Positions 26,465-35,095 of a stretch of DNA of 64,000 nucleotides are shown piece after piece. Made by a program: the position numbers and the translations under genes. The DNA lies in contig NZ_JAMZIK010000096.1 of NCBI RefSeq assembly GCF_024178315.1, positions 1 through 64,000 on the forward strand, written 5' to 3'. Below the pieces are notes generated by a model. It saw only the letters and a list, made by a program, of their open reading frames with translations, had not been told where the DNA came from and ran no database searches. Each line of letters begins with the position of its first letter. Positions within the stretch are counted from its first letter, which is position 1. This DNA is from Siccirubricoccus soli (GTDB lineage: Bacteria; Pseudomonadota; Alphaproteobacteria; Acetobacterales; Acetobacteraceae).

Positions 26465-27865
26465 ATGCGCCTGCCCCTGATCCTGTCCCTGCTGCTGGCG
26501 TGCTCCGCCGTGGCGCAGGCGCAGCAGGCCCCGCCGCCGCAGCCGCCGCGCGAGGCGACCATCGCCAACGAGACGGATCAGGCGCTCTACGAGCTCTACC
26601 TCTTCCAGCCCGGCCAAGCGGAGGGGGCGGACCGGCTCGGCGCCAATGTGCTGCCGCCGCGCGCCGCCTTCCGCGTGCCGCTGGCCGGGGTGCGGGCCTG
26701 CCGCTGGGAGCTGCGCGCCGTGCTGGAGGATGGCGAGGAGCTGCGCCGCCACGTCAACCTTTGCCAGAGCCCGCGCATCCGACTGGCCGAGACCGGCCCC
26801 CGCCGCGAGGTGGAGGTGGCGAACGACGCCGACCAGGAGCTGCGGGAGCTCTATCTCGGCCGTCCTGGCAGCGGGGAGCGGGGGCGGGACCGCCTCGGCA
26901 GCTCCACAGTCTCCCCCGGGGAGCGCTACCGGCTGCGGCTGCGCGGCTCCGAATGCGTCTTCGACATGCAGGCGGTGTTCACCGACGAGACGGAGGAGGT
27001 GCGGCGCGGCGTCGATCTCTGTCGCACGCCGCGCCTCGCCTTCGGCGATCCGAGCCTGCCGGTGCGGGAGGCGCAGGTGGAGAATCGCGGCCGCCGCACG
27101 ATCCGGGAGCTGTATGCGCGGCGGGTCGGCGCCACCGGCTGGGGGCCGGACCGGCTGGGCACCTCGATCATATCGCCGCAGGAGGGGTTCACCCTGCGCG
27201 TCCGGGCGCAGGAATGCCGCTTCGACCTGCGCGCGGTGTTCGAGAACGACCAGGAGGTGGTGCAGGAAGGGGTGGATCTCTGCGCCGGCGGGCCCTTCGC
27301 CTTCGGCCAGGCGCCGGCCGGCGAGGCGCGGCGGGTGACGCTGCGCAACCTGATGCCGCGGGCGATCGAGCAGCTCTATCTCAGCCCGACCGAGGATGAT
27401 GAGTGGGGCGAGGACCGGCTGGGTGAGCGGGTTCTGCCGCCCGGCGAGAGCCAGGTGGTGGCGTATGAAGGCGGCTGCCAGGCGGATCTCCGCCTCGTCT
27501 TCGACAACCGCGCGGCGGAGGAGCGGCGGGAGGTGGATATCTGCGCCACCCCGGTGATCGCGCTGCGCCCGGGCTGGACGGCGGCGGAGACGCTGGAGGG
27601 CGGGGAGGCGGCGCCGGGGGCAGCCCCGGCCGGCAGCGGCTTCCGGCTGCGGAATGCCGGCACGGTGCCGGTGGTGGCGGTCTATGCCGATGCGCCGGGC
27701 ACGGAGCGCGGGCCGAACCGGCTGGGCACGGAGCTGGCGCCGGGCGAGCAGGCGGAGCTGGCGACGACGACCTGCCGCGCCGATCTGGTGGCGGTCTTCG
27801 CCGATGGGCATGAGATGCGGCTGGAGGGGCGCGAGCTCTGCGGCGAGGAGCTGGGGGTGGAGTAG
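26465..27865 (+). CDS. Secreted protein of five tandem ~87-residue cysteine-paired repeats
   Basis: A 466-residue protein with signal peptide MRLPLILSLLLACSAVAQA. The rest is five copies of one domain at about 29-107, 113-193, 200-280, 287-367 and 390-460. Each has a strand of the type VxNxxxxxIxELY, a (W)GxDRLG turn, a PGE turn, then C-x-F/A-D-L-x-A-VF and a second Cys. The cysteine pairs are C79/C100, C164/C186, C251/C273, C338/C360 and C437/C459, a nearly fixed spacing of 22 that suggests one disulfide per repeat. I do not recognise the family. It is probably periplasmic or surface-exposed, and it stands alone. Confidence 0.85.
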   Translation: MRLPLILSLLLACSAVAQAQQAPPPQPPREATIANETDQALYELYLFQPGQAEGADRLGANVLPPRAAFRVPLAGVRACRWELRAVLEDGEELRRHVNLCQSPRIRLAETGPRREVEVANDADQELRELYLGRPGSGERGRDRLGSSTVSPGERYRLRLRGSECVFDMQAVFTDETEEVRRGVDLCRTPRLAFGDPSLPVREAQVENRGRRTIRELYARRVGATGWGPDRLGTSIISPQEGFTLRVRAQECRFDLRAVFENDQEVVQEGVDLCAGGPFAFGQAPAGEARRVTLRNLMPRAIEQLYLSPTEDDEWGEDRLGERVLPPGESQVVAYEGGCQADLRLVFDNRAAEERREVDICATPVIALRPGWTAAETLEGGEAAPGAAPAGSGFRLRNAGTVPVVAVYADAPGTERGPNRLGTELAPGEQAELATTTCRADLVAVFADGHEMRLEGRELCGEELGVE

Positions 27866-27922
27866 CGCGGCCGGCACAGGCTAGCCTTCCGGCAAAGATT
27901 CAGGTCGGGAGGATTCACGCCC

Positions 27923-28888
27923 ATGCGCCGTCGTTCGCTGTCCCTGCTCGCGACTGCCCTGCTCGCCAGCCCGGCGCTCGCCCAGGGGGGCTTCCCCAGC
28001 CGCCCCATCCGCATGATCGTGTCGCTGCCCCCCGGCGGCGCCACCGATATCTGGGCCCGGCTGGTGGCGGAGCCCATGGGCGCCTTCCTCGAACAGCCCG
28101 TGGTCATCGAGAACCGCGCCGGCGCCGGCGGCATGATCGGGACGGAGGCGGTGAAGAACGCCGCGCCGGACGGCCACACCATCCTCTTCCACATCGCCAG
28201 CTTCGTGCAGACGCCGGTGGTGCTGCGCCGCTGGCCCTACCAGCCGCTCGAGGATTTCGCCTTCCTCGGCAAGATGGGCACCACGCCGCTGCCCTTCTGC
28301 GTGCGCGGCGACATCCCGGTCCGCACCCTGCCCGAATTCCTCGCCTATGCGCGCAGCCGCCAGCTGTCCTACGGCACCTACTCCCCGGGCTCCTCCGGCC
28401 ATGCCTTCGCCCAGCTCTTCTCGGACACCGAGAAGCTGGACATGGTCCCGGTGCATTACCGTGGGGAGGCGCCGATGCTGCAGGACGTGCTGGGCGGCCG
28501 GATCGACTGCGCCTTCCATTCCATGACCGGCTCTGGCGACCATATCCGCGCCGGCCGCGTCCGTCCGCTGGCGACGCTGGGGCGGGACGGCATCCCCAGC
28601 CTGCCGCAGGTGCCGACCTTCCTCTCCCTCGGCTACCGGGAGGAGGATTTCGGCCAGAACGGCTTCGTCGGCACCTTCGCCCCGCGCGGCGTGCCGCCCG
28701 CCATCCATGCCAGGCTGGCGGAGGCCTTCCGCCACGCCATGACGCGGCCGGAGGTGCTGCAGCGCCTGCGGGAGATGGACACCATCGCCCAGTACCTGCC
28801 GCCCGACGCCTTCCGCGAGGATGTGGCGAGCTACATGCGCTTCTGGTCGGCCCTGGTGGACCGCATGGGGCTTTCCGTGGAAGGCTGA
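27923..28888 (+). CDS. Bug/TctC-family periplasmic receptor
   Basis: A 321-residue protein with GGGAGGA 8 nt before the ATG and a signal peptide ending SPALAQ. Family strings: RPIRMIVSLPPGGATDIWAR, ENRAGAGGMIGTEAVKNAAPDG, VHYRGEAPMLQDVLGG. It is a close paralogue of the next gene, sharing the YRGExPMLQDxL segment and the AGRVRPLAT string, so the two probably arose by tandem duplication. Ligand unknown; no membrane partner genes nearby. Confidence 0.9.
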   Translation: MRRRSLSLLATALLASPALAQGGFPSRPIRMIVSLPPGGATDIWARLVAEPMGAFLEQPVVIENRAGAGGMIGTEAVKNAAPDGHTILFHIASFVQTPVVLRRWPYQPLEDFAFLGKMGTTPLPFCVRGDIPVRTLPEFLAYARSRQLSYGTYSPGSSGHAFAQLFSDTEKLDMVPVHYRGEAPMLQDVLGGRIDCAFHSMTGSGDHIRAGRVRPLATLGRDGIPSLPQVPTFLSLGYREEDFGQNGFVGTFAPRGVPPAIHARLAEAFRHAMTRPEVLQRLREMDTIAQYLPPDAFREDVASYMRFWSALVDRMGLSVEG

Positions 28889-28902
28889 GCGCGACCGGGC
28901 GA

Positions 28903-28966
28903 GATCGGTCGGCCGAAGCCGTGAATCACCGGGTCAAACAACAAGCTGGAGCGGGATGGGTGAGCG
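28903..28966 (+). repeat. Intergenic repeat, family 2, copy 1
   Basis: About 60 bp starting GATCGGTCGGCCGAAGCCG that match 31895-31954 closely (shared core CGGCCGAA.CCG.GAATC and GAGCGGGA.GGG). It sits 14 nt after the stop of the first Bug gene. Confidence 0.6.
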
Positions 28967-29047
28967 TAGCTCAGCCACTCCCGCTCGAAGCGCCAGGCTC
29001 CGCAGCGGGCCGGCCCGCCAACCGGGCCCAAACGGGAAGGAAACCGC

Positions 29048-30016
29048 ATGCAACGTCGCCGGCTTCTGGCATTCACCGCCCTCGCCATCCCCGCCCTGGC
29101 CCGGGCCCAGGGCAGCTACCCCGACCGCCCCATCCGCTTCATCGTGCCCTTCCCGCCAGGCGGCGGGACGGATACCTGGGCCCGCATCGCCTCCGAGGGG
29201 ATGCAGCCGGAGCTGGGCCAGCCCATCGTCATCGAGAACCGGGGCGGCGCCGGCGGCATGGTGGGCACCGAGGCGGCGGCGAAGGCGACGCCGGACGGCT
29301 ACACCCTGCTTTTCACCATCACGACGCACATCCAGTCGCCGGTGGTGATGCGCCGCTTCCCCTATGATCCGGTGAACGATTTCGCGCCGATCGGGCGGCT
29401 CGGCACCACCTCCATCACCTTCGTCGTCGGGCCGCGGGTGCCGGCGGAAATCACCACCTGGCCCGCCTTCGCCGCCTGGGCCAAGGGGCAGGACCTGTCC
29501 TTCGGCTCCTACGCCCCGGGCTCCACCGGCCATGCCTTCGCCCTGCTGCTGGCGGAGGAGGCGGGGCTGAAGATGGAGCATGTCGCCTATCGCGGCGAGA
29601 CGCCGATGCTGCAGGACATCCTGGCCGGCGCCATCCATGGCGGCTTCCATTCCATGGCCGCGGCCGGGGAGATGATGAAGGCCGGCCGCGTCCGCCCGCT
29701 GGCCACGGCCGGGGATCGTCGCATCCCGGCGCTGGGCGAGGTGCCGCTGCTGAAGGAGCTGGGCTTTTCCCAGCGCTTCTCCTTCAGCGGCTTCTCCGGC
29801 CTGCTGGCCCCCGCCCGCACGCCGCAGCTGATCCTCGACCGGCTGACCGAGGCCTTCCGGGTGGCGGCGGCGAAGCCGGAGACGCATCGGCGCCTGCTGG
29901 CGGTGGATACGGTCCCGAGCTACCAGGACCCGGCCACCTTCCGTGCCCAGATCGCGCGCAACCTCCGCGAATGGACCGAGATCGCGGAGCGGCTGAACCT
30001 GACGGTCGAGGGGTAG
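29048..30016 (+). CDS. Bug/TctC-family periplasmic receptor
   Basis: A 322-residue protein with GGAAGGAAA before the ATG and signal MQRRRLLAFTALAIPALARAQ. Family strings: RPIRFIVPFPPGGGTDTWAR, ENRGGAGGMVGTEAAAKATPDG, VAYRGETPMLQDILAG. It is paralogous to the gene just upstream. No tctAB genes accompany it. Confidence 0.9.
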   Translation: MQRRRLLAFTALAIPALARAQGSYPDRPIRFIVPFPPGGGTDTWARIASEGMQPELGQPIVIENRGGAGGMVGTEAAAKATPDGYTLLFTITTHIQSPVVMRRFPYDPVNDFAPIGRLGTTSITFVVGPRVPAEITTWPAFAAWAKGQDLSFGSYAPGSTGHAFALLLAEEAGLKMEHVAYRGETPMLQDILAGAIHGGFHSMAAAGEMMKAGRVRPLATAGDRRIPALGEVPLLKELGFSQRFSFSGFSGLLAPARTPQLILDRLTEAFRVAAAKPETHRRLLAVDTVPSYQDPATFRAQIARNLREWTEIAERLNLTVEG

Positions 30017-30040
30017 TCCCGAGGGCGGAGGCTCCGCAGG

Positions 30041-30067
30041 GCCATCCGCGGCGAACTCGCGGATGGC
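30041..30067. terminator. Hairpin between convergent genes
   Basis: Perfect 10-bp inverted repeat GCCATCCGCG / CGCGGATGGC with a 7-nt loop, between the Bug gene (plus) and the HdrB-like gene (minus). There is no T-run. Confidence 0.45.
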
Positions 30068-30078
30068 AGCGGGCGGCG

Positions 30079-30912
30079 TCAGACCACCGGCGGCTTGGCC
30101 AGTTCCGGCAGCACCAGCTTCTCCACCGCGACGCTGCCTGCCGCCTCCATGCGCTCGGCGCCGATGGCGGCGCCGGCATCCGCGGCGTTGCGCCAGGCCT
30201 TGTACTCGTCCTCGGCCGGCCAGCCGGCGCTTTCCGCCAGCAGGTGGATCCAGTTCGCCACCCGGATGCCGCGGCGTTCCAGCGAAACCGCGTCCCGGTG
30301 GCAGGAATGGAAGATGGTGCAGAGCGTGTCGGCGCCCGTCTCCGCCATGGCGGCCAGCGTCGCGCGCTGCGCATCCGCCAGCGCGCCCGGCACGCCGGCG
30401 AGGGAGGAGCACATATGCCCCGGCGAGCGATAGGGGTGCTCCACCAGCTCCAGCCCCGGGATCAGCCGCAGCAGGTCCGCCACCAGGCTGTTCACCGGCA
30501 CGCGGCCGTTGAAGCCCAGATGCTGGTGCAGCAGCACGCGGCGCGGCACGGCGCGGGCCAGCAGCGGCCGCAGCTTCTCCTGGCGTGCGTGCAGCACCTC
30601 GGTGACGTGCACCGTCTCGAAATTGGTCGGCGTCACCGGCGCCATGCTGTCCTGCATGTTCATGTGGCAGGAGGGGCACCAGGTGACGACCTGCGCCGCC
30701 CCGCGCTGGTTGAAGCCCTGGATGGTGCGCCGGGCCATGCCCTCATTGATGCGCGCGCTGGCATCCTTCGGGCTGCCGCAGCAATGGGCGGGGCCGCCGG
30801 AGGGCTCCGCGACGACGCCCACGGCTTCGAGGAAGCGCGTGGTGGCACGGATCACCTCGCCATGCCGCGTCATGTTGCAGCCATACCAGAAGATGGCGGC
30901 GTTCTCCGTCAT
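30079..30912 (-). CDS. HdrB-like iron-sulfur protein (one intact CCG motif)
   Basis: A 277-residue protein. The first half carries a complete CCG motif: C12-x31-C44C45-x33-C79-x2-C82, the spacing that binds the special [4Fe-4S] cluster of heterodisulfide reductase HdrB. The second motif is degenerate: a His stands where the first Cys would be (LLHQHLGFNG), with single cysteines in GHMCSS and HSCHRD. It forms an operon with the HdrC-like ferredoxin gene upstream and ridA. Related pairs pass electrons in lactate, glycolate and other oxidase complexes; here no flavoprotein partner is visible. Confidence 0.75.
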   Translation of the reverse strand: MTENAAIFWYGCNMTRHGEVIRATTRFLEAVGVVAEPSGGPAHCCGSPKDASARINEGMARRTIQGFNQRGAAQVVTWCPSCHMNMQDSMAPVTPTNFETVHVTEVLHARQEKLRPLLARAVPRRVLLHQHLGFNGRVPVNSLVADLLRLIPGLELVEHPYRSPGHMCSSLAGVPGALADAQRATLAAMAETGADTLCTIFHSCHRDAVSLERRGIRVANWIHLLAESAGWPAEDEYKAWRNAADAGAAIGAERMEAAGSVAVEKLVLPELAKPPVV

Positions 30913-30970
30913 GGCACCCTCCCGGTCACGGTCGCGGCCTGCTGTCCCGAAGCGGGGGCGAGGGGAGCTG

Positions 30971-31384
30971 TCAGAGCCATTTCGCCTGCTCCTCCTCCGT
31001 CAGGGTCAGCCGGGCGAAGGCCTTCACCTTCGGCGAATACTGCGTGTCCTCCTTCACCGGGATCAGCGGCGGGGTGCCGAGGGCGCCCTTGGCCCGCCAC
31101 TGCGCCAGGCGCAGCATGAAGGCGGCGTCCAGCCCCTCCGGGCAGGCCGGGCTGCAGACGCCGCTGCGGGTGCAGGCGGCGATCCAGGCGCGGGCCTCGG
31201 GCGTACCCTCCCCATCCTGCAGCACGTCCCGCATCCCGGCCGCCACCGCATTCGGCGCCGCCGCCTCCACCCCGGCCGCATAGGCCGTCATCGGGCAGGC
31301 TCGGACGCATTCGCCGCAGGCCACGCAGAGCGCCGCCAGCCGCGCCGATTCCGCCCGGATCCGCTCGGCGAGGCCCGTGCTCAT
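30971..31384 (-). CDS. HdrC-like ferredoxin
   Basis: A 137-residue protein starting MSTGLAERIRAESARL. It has one canonical cluster motif CVACGECVRACP near residue 20 and a second Cys group CTRSGVCSPACPEG near residue 70, giving eight ligands arranged as in HdrC/GlpC ferredoxin domains. It lies 4 nt after ridA and 58 nt before the HdrB-like gene. It would feed electrons to or from that subunit. Confidence 0.75.
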   Translation of the reverse strand: MSTGLAERIRAESARLAALCVACGECVRACPMTAYAAGVEAAAPNAVAAGMRDVLQDGEGTPEARAWIAACTRSGVCSPACPEGLDAAFMLRLAQWRAKGALGTPPLIPVKEDTQYSPKVKAFARLTLTEEEQAKWL

Positions 31385-31388
31385 GCGC

Positions 31389-31769
31389 TCATGTCCCCTG
31401 GGGCCCCGGCAGCACCGCGATCGCCTCGATCTCGATGCAGACATCGGTGGAGGTGAATTGCGCCCCGCCGACGCAGGTGCTGGCCGGCGGCGTCGCCATG
31501 CCGGCGAAGGCGGCGCGGCGGATCTCGTTGAAGCCCTCGTAATGCCGCATGTCGGACAGCCAGGTGGTGATCTTCAGCAGATGGTCCAGCCGCGCCCCTT
31601 CCGCGCCCAGGGCGCGCTCGATCCGGTTCAGGCATTCCCGCGCCTGTTCCTGCACGGAGCGACCGGCGGCCTGGCTGCCGCGGGCGGTGACGCCGGAGCA
31701 GAAGATCAGCTTCGCCCCGCCGCCGAGCGGCACCACGCGGGCAGGCGGGAACAGGGGCGTCGGCGGCAT
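31389..31769 (-). CDS. RidA/YjgF-family protein lacking the catalytic Arg
   Basis: A 126-residue protein (MPPTPLFPPARVVPLGGG..) with GAGGAG upstream. It has the family fold strings FCSGVTAR, LKITTWLSDMRHYEGFNEI and the C-terminal VCIEIEAIAVLPGP. In active imine deaminases the late motif reads PARxxV; here it is PASTCVGG, with Ser in place of the essential Arg. It is therefore probably not a 2-aminoacrylate deaminase but a member of another Rid group. It leads the operon with the Hdr-like genes. Confidence 0.82.
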   Translation of the reverse strand: MPPTPLFPPARVVPLGGGAKLIFCSGVTARGSQAAGRSVQEQARECLNRIERALGAEGARLDHLLKITTWLSDMRHYEGFNEIRRAAFAGMATPPASTCVGGAQFTSTDVCIEIEAIAVLPGPQGT

Positions 31770-31894
31770 GGGCAGCAATCTCCTCGGAAGGCCAGCCTCG
31801 CCCATTCCGGCGCCCGGCCGCAAGCCGCCGCGCTTGACGCAGCCCGGTCGGCAGCGGCGATGATGCCCGCCCAGGCGCGTGATCGGCTGGGGCC

Positions 31895-31954
31895 GGCTCG
31901 GCCGAAACCGCGAATCGCGCGGCCAAGCAATGAACCCGAGCGGGAAGGGCGGGC
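31895..31954 (+). repeat. Intergenic repeat, family 2, copy 2
   Basis: Matches 28903-28966 (see there) with about one difference every five bases. It lies between the divergent ridA and GFA-family genes. Confidence 0.55.
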
Positions 31955-31992
31955 GAGCCCGGCCGATCCCGCCCTGGGGCCAGGAGACGCAC

Positions 31993-32406
31993 ATGCTCAC
32001 CGGCGGCTGCCTCTGCGGCGAAATCAGGTATGAGGCGCATGGCACGCCCTTCCACCCCACCCTCTGCCATTGCCGCATGTGCCGGCTTGCCGCGGGCGCG
32101 CCGGTGGTCGCCTGGTTCTCGGTAAAGCGGGAGGACTACCGGCTGGTGGCCGGCACGCCTGCCCGCTACGCCTCCAGCCCCGGCGTGGTCCGGACCTTCT
32201 GCCCGCGTTGCGGCACGTCCCTCACCTTCGAGAGCGCGGCGCATGCGGCGGAGATCGACATCACCACCGCCAGCCTGGATGACCCGGACGCGGTGCCGCC
32301 GCAGGACCATACCCGCGCCGCCTATCGCATCGGCTGGGTCAGCCTGGCGGATGGGCTGACGGTCTATCCCGAGCGGCGCCCCAGCCGGTCCCAGGGCGAT
32401 GGCTGA
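31993..32406 (+). CDS. GFA-family (glutathione-dependent formaldehyde-activating fold) zinc protein
   Basis: A 137-residue protein starting MLTGGCLCGEIRYEAHG. The zinc ligands of the GFA/CENP-V fold are all present: GGCLCG, CHCRMC and TFCPRCGTSL. Many family members have no proven formaldehyde activity, so the substrate is unknown. It is a single gene, convergent with dctA, with 9 bp between the stop codons. Confidence 0.88.
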   Translation: MLTGGCLCGEIRYEAHGTPFHPTLCHCRMCRLAAGAPVVAWFSVKREDYRLVAGTPARYASSPGVVRTFCPRCGTSLTFESAAHAAEIDITTASLDDPDAVPPQDHTRAAYRIGWVSLADGLTVYPERRPSRSQGDG

Positions 32407-32415
32407 GCGCCCGCC

Positions 32416-33720
32416 TCACTCCGCGGCCCGGGCTCGCGCCGCTTCGGCCAGGGGCGGCGCATCCGGGCCGCGCGCCAGCTCCGCCTGCAGCCGCGCCGTG
32501 TCGAGCGCGCCCTCCCAGCGGCTGACCGCCACGCAGGCCACGCCATTGCCCACCAGGTTGGTCAGCGCCCGGCACTCGCTCATGAATTTGTCGATGCCGA
32601 CCAGGACGGCGAGCGCGGTGATCGGGATGTCCGGGATGACGGAAAGCGTCGCCGCCAGGGTCACGAAGCCCGCGCCCGTCACGCCGGAGGCGCCCTTCGA
32701 GGTGAGCATGGCGACCAGCAGGATGGTCAGCTCCTGCCCCAGGGTCAGCGGCGTGTTCGTGGCATAGGCCAGGAACATCGTCGCCAGGGTCATGTAGATG
32801 TTGGTGCCGTCCAGGTTGAAGCTGTAGCCCAGCGGCACCGTCAGCCCCACCACCTGCGGCGCGCAGCCCAGCCGTTCCAGCTTGCGCATCACTTGCGGCA
32901 GCACGGATTCCGAGGAGGAGGTGCCGAGGACGATCAGCAGCTCCTCCCGGATATAGGCGACGAAGCGGAGGATGGAGAAGCCGCAGAAGCGGGCGATGCT
33001 GCCCAGCACGAGCAGCACGAAGAGGATGGAGGTGAGGTAGAAGGTCGCCACCAGCTCCCCGAGCTGCAGCAGGGAGCCGACGCCATAGGCGCCGATGGTG
33101 AAGGCCATGGCGCCGAAGGCACCGATGGGCGCCGCCTTCACCACGATGCCCACCACCCCGAAGAAGATGGCGGAGAGCCCGTCCACCGCCTGGCTGGCAG
33201 CGAGCCGCAGCTTCTCCGGCAGGGCGTTGATGGCGAAGCCGGTCAGCACCGCCAGCAGCAGCACCTGCAGCAGGTCGCCGGTGGCGAAGGCGCCGAGGAA
33301 GCTGTCCGGGATGATCGCCATCAGGTGGCCCACCACGCTCTCTGAATGCGCCCGCTGGGTGTAAGACTGCACCGCGCTGGCATCGAGCTGGCCGGGGTCG
33401 ATGTTGAAGCCGCTGCCGGTCCGGAACAGCTTGGCGACGCCGAGGCCGATGAACAGGGCGAAGGTGGAGACCAGCTCGAAATAGACCAGCGCCTTCACGC
33501 CCACGCGGCCGACCTTCCCAGCATCCCGCACGCTGGCGATGCCATGCACCACGGTGAAGAACACCACCGGCGCGATGACCATCTTGATGAGCTTGATGAA
33601 GCCATCGCCGAGCGGCTTCAGCGCCGCCCCGGCCTGCGGCCAGAACACGCCGACGGCGACGCCGATGACGATGGCGATCAGCACCTGGACATAGAGCAGG
33701 GACAGCCAGCGCCGGATCAT
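32416..33720 (-). CDS. dctA: C4-dicarboxylate:proton/sodium symporter DctA
   Basis: A 434-residue inner-membrane protein, full length for DctA, with GGGAG before the ATG. Typical strings: [18 protein letters not shown], the serine-rich re-entrant loop [29 protein letters not shown], and [20 protein letters not shown]. It takes up succinate, fumarate and malate. It stands alone, without dctBD in the window. Confidence 0.95.
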   Translation of the reverse strand: MIRRWLSLLYVQVLIAIVIGVAVGVFWPQAGAALKPLGDGFIKLIKMVIAPVVFFTVVHGIASVRDAGKVGRVGVKALVYFELVSTFALFIGLGVAKLFRTGSGFNIDPGQLDASAVQSYTQRAHSESVVGHLMAIIPDSFLGAFATGDLLQVLLLAVLTGFAINALPEKLRLAASQAVDGLSAIFFGVVGIVVKAAPIGAFGAMAFTIGAYGVGSLLQLGELVATFYLTSILFVLLVLGSIARFCGFSILRFVAYIREELLIVLGTSSSESVLPQVMRKLERLGCAPQVVGLTVPLGYSFNLDGTNIYMTLATMFLAYATNTPLTLGQELTILLVAMLTSKGASGVTGAGFVTLAATLSVIPDIPITALAVLVGIDKFMSECRALTNLVGNGVACVAVSRWEGALDTARLQAELARGPDAPPLAEAARARAAE

Positions 33721-34003
33721 CGCATCGCTCCCACAACAGGGGCGGCCGGGCGGCTGAGCCGGGCCGGTAGAAAGACGGCAGCCCGGAGCGGCTCCGCGTC
33801 AAGGATCATGTCGTGGTCCGCCGGCCCGGCGATAAGCCGCTTCAGGTACTACGCTTTCCGGAGCGGGAGAGCCAGCCGGGCGATGTCATACAGCGGCGGG
33901 GGATGGTGCCGAAGACGTCTGCTCCCTGCCGCCCCGGAAGGTCCGGATCGCGCCGGCCTTCCGCAGCCCATGTCCCTTGCGGGGGAGCGGAGGGACGCCC
34001 GGG

Positions 34004-35095
34004 CTACCAGTAATTCACCCGGTCCCAGACCGCGATCACCTCCCGCCCGCCATCCACCACATGGTAGCGGTCATGCGCCGCGGCGGTGAGGCAGGTGTGG
34101 TTGGGCGCGACCCGCAGCTTCGCCCCCACCGGCAGCATGGGCAGCGGCGCGTGGGCGCGGACCTCGCCATGCTCCTGGTAGGCGCGGGCGATCCAGGCCT
34201 CGCCCGGCAGGGGCTTGCCATACAGGTCCAGGACGCGGCCGAAGCCCCAATCCTTCGGCGCCGCTTCCGTGCTGCGGTCCTTCGAAAGCGCCAGCGCCCC
34301 GGCATCCAGCAGCAGCGTGTTGCGCGAAGCGCTGCGGCCGATGACGGCGCCGAGCACCGTCACCGCAATGTCCTCCAGCCCATGGGTGCCGAGCTGGGCC
34401 TGGAACAGGTCGCCGAACATGTAGACCCCGGCCCGCACCTCGGTGACCCCCTCCATGCTGCGGGCATGCAGCGCGGTGGGGGAGGAGCCGAGGGAGACGA
34501 TCCCCACCTCATGCCCCGCTTGCCGCAGCCGCGCGGCGGCCAGGGTGATGCCGGCCCGCTCCTCCTCCGCGATGCGGGCCATGTCGGCCTCGCTGCGCCC
34601 GGCGTAGGAATGGCCGGAATGGCTGATGACGCCGGCCAGCTTCGGCCCGAGCGCCGCGGCGATCTCCGGCAGCAGGGGGCTGTCCGGCGGGATGCCGCCG
34701 CGGCCCTCGCCGACATCCACCTCGATCAGGGCGCGCAGCTTCGCCGGATGCGCGGCGATGGCGCGGGCGACGTCGAGATCGTCGGTGATGAGCTTCACCT
34801 CGGCCGCGATCGCCGCCACCGCATCCAGCTTTTGCGGCGTGATGCCGACGGCATAGATCTGGTCCCGCCAGCCGCCGGCGGCGAAGTAGCGGGCCTCCGC
34901 CAGCGTGCTGACGGTGACGGGGCCACAGCCCGGCGCCGCCAGCTTCGCCACCTCGATGCTCTTGGCCGTCTTCAGGTGCGGCCGCAGCACCAAGCCGGGA
35001 TGGCGCGCGATGGCGGCCTGCATCGCCGCCAGGTTGCGCTTCAGGATGCCGAGGTCGAGGATCAGGCAGGGCGTCGGCAAATCGTCCAGCGTCAC
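34004..35095 (-). CDS. DSD1-fold PLP enzyme (D-threonine aldolase / D-serine dehydratase-like)
   Basis: A 363-residue fold-type III PLP protein. The PLP lysine lies in LRPHLKTAKS near residue 42, and a metal site of the family is in PNHTCLTAAAHD near the C terminus. The start is a GTG overlapping the stop of the upstream threonine-synthase-like gene (GTGA), so the two are coupled. Products of this family cleave or dehydrate D-3-hydroxy amino acids. Pairing with a threonine-synthase-like lyase suggests a shared role in hydroxy-amino-acid breakdown; the substrate is not certain. Confidence 0.82.
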   Translation of the reverse strand: MTLDDLPTPCLILDLGILKRNLAAMQAAIARHPGLVLRPHLKTAKSIEVAKLAAPGCGPVTVSTLAEARYFAAGGWRDQIYAVGITPQKLDAVAAIAAEVKLITDDLDVARAIAAHPAKLRALIEVDVGEGRGGIPPDSPLLPEIAAALGPKLAGVISHSGHSYAGRSEADMARIAEEERAGITLAAARLRQAGHEVGIVSLGSSPTALHARSMEGVTEVRAGVYMFGDLFQAQLGTHGLEDIAVTVLGAVIGRSASRNTLLLDAGALALSKDRSTEAAPKDWGFGRVLDLYGKPLPGEAWIARAYQEHGEVRAHAPLPMLPVGAKLRVAPNHTCLTAAAHDRYHVVDGGREVIAVWDRVNYW

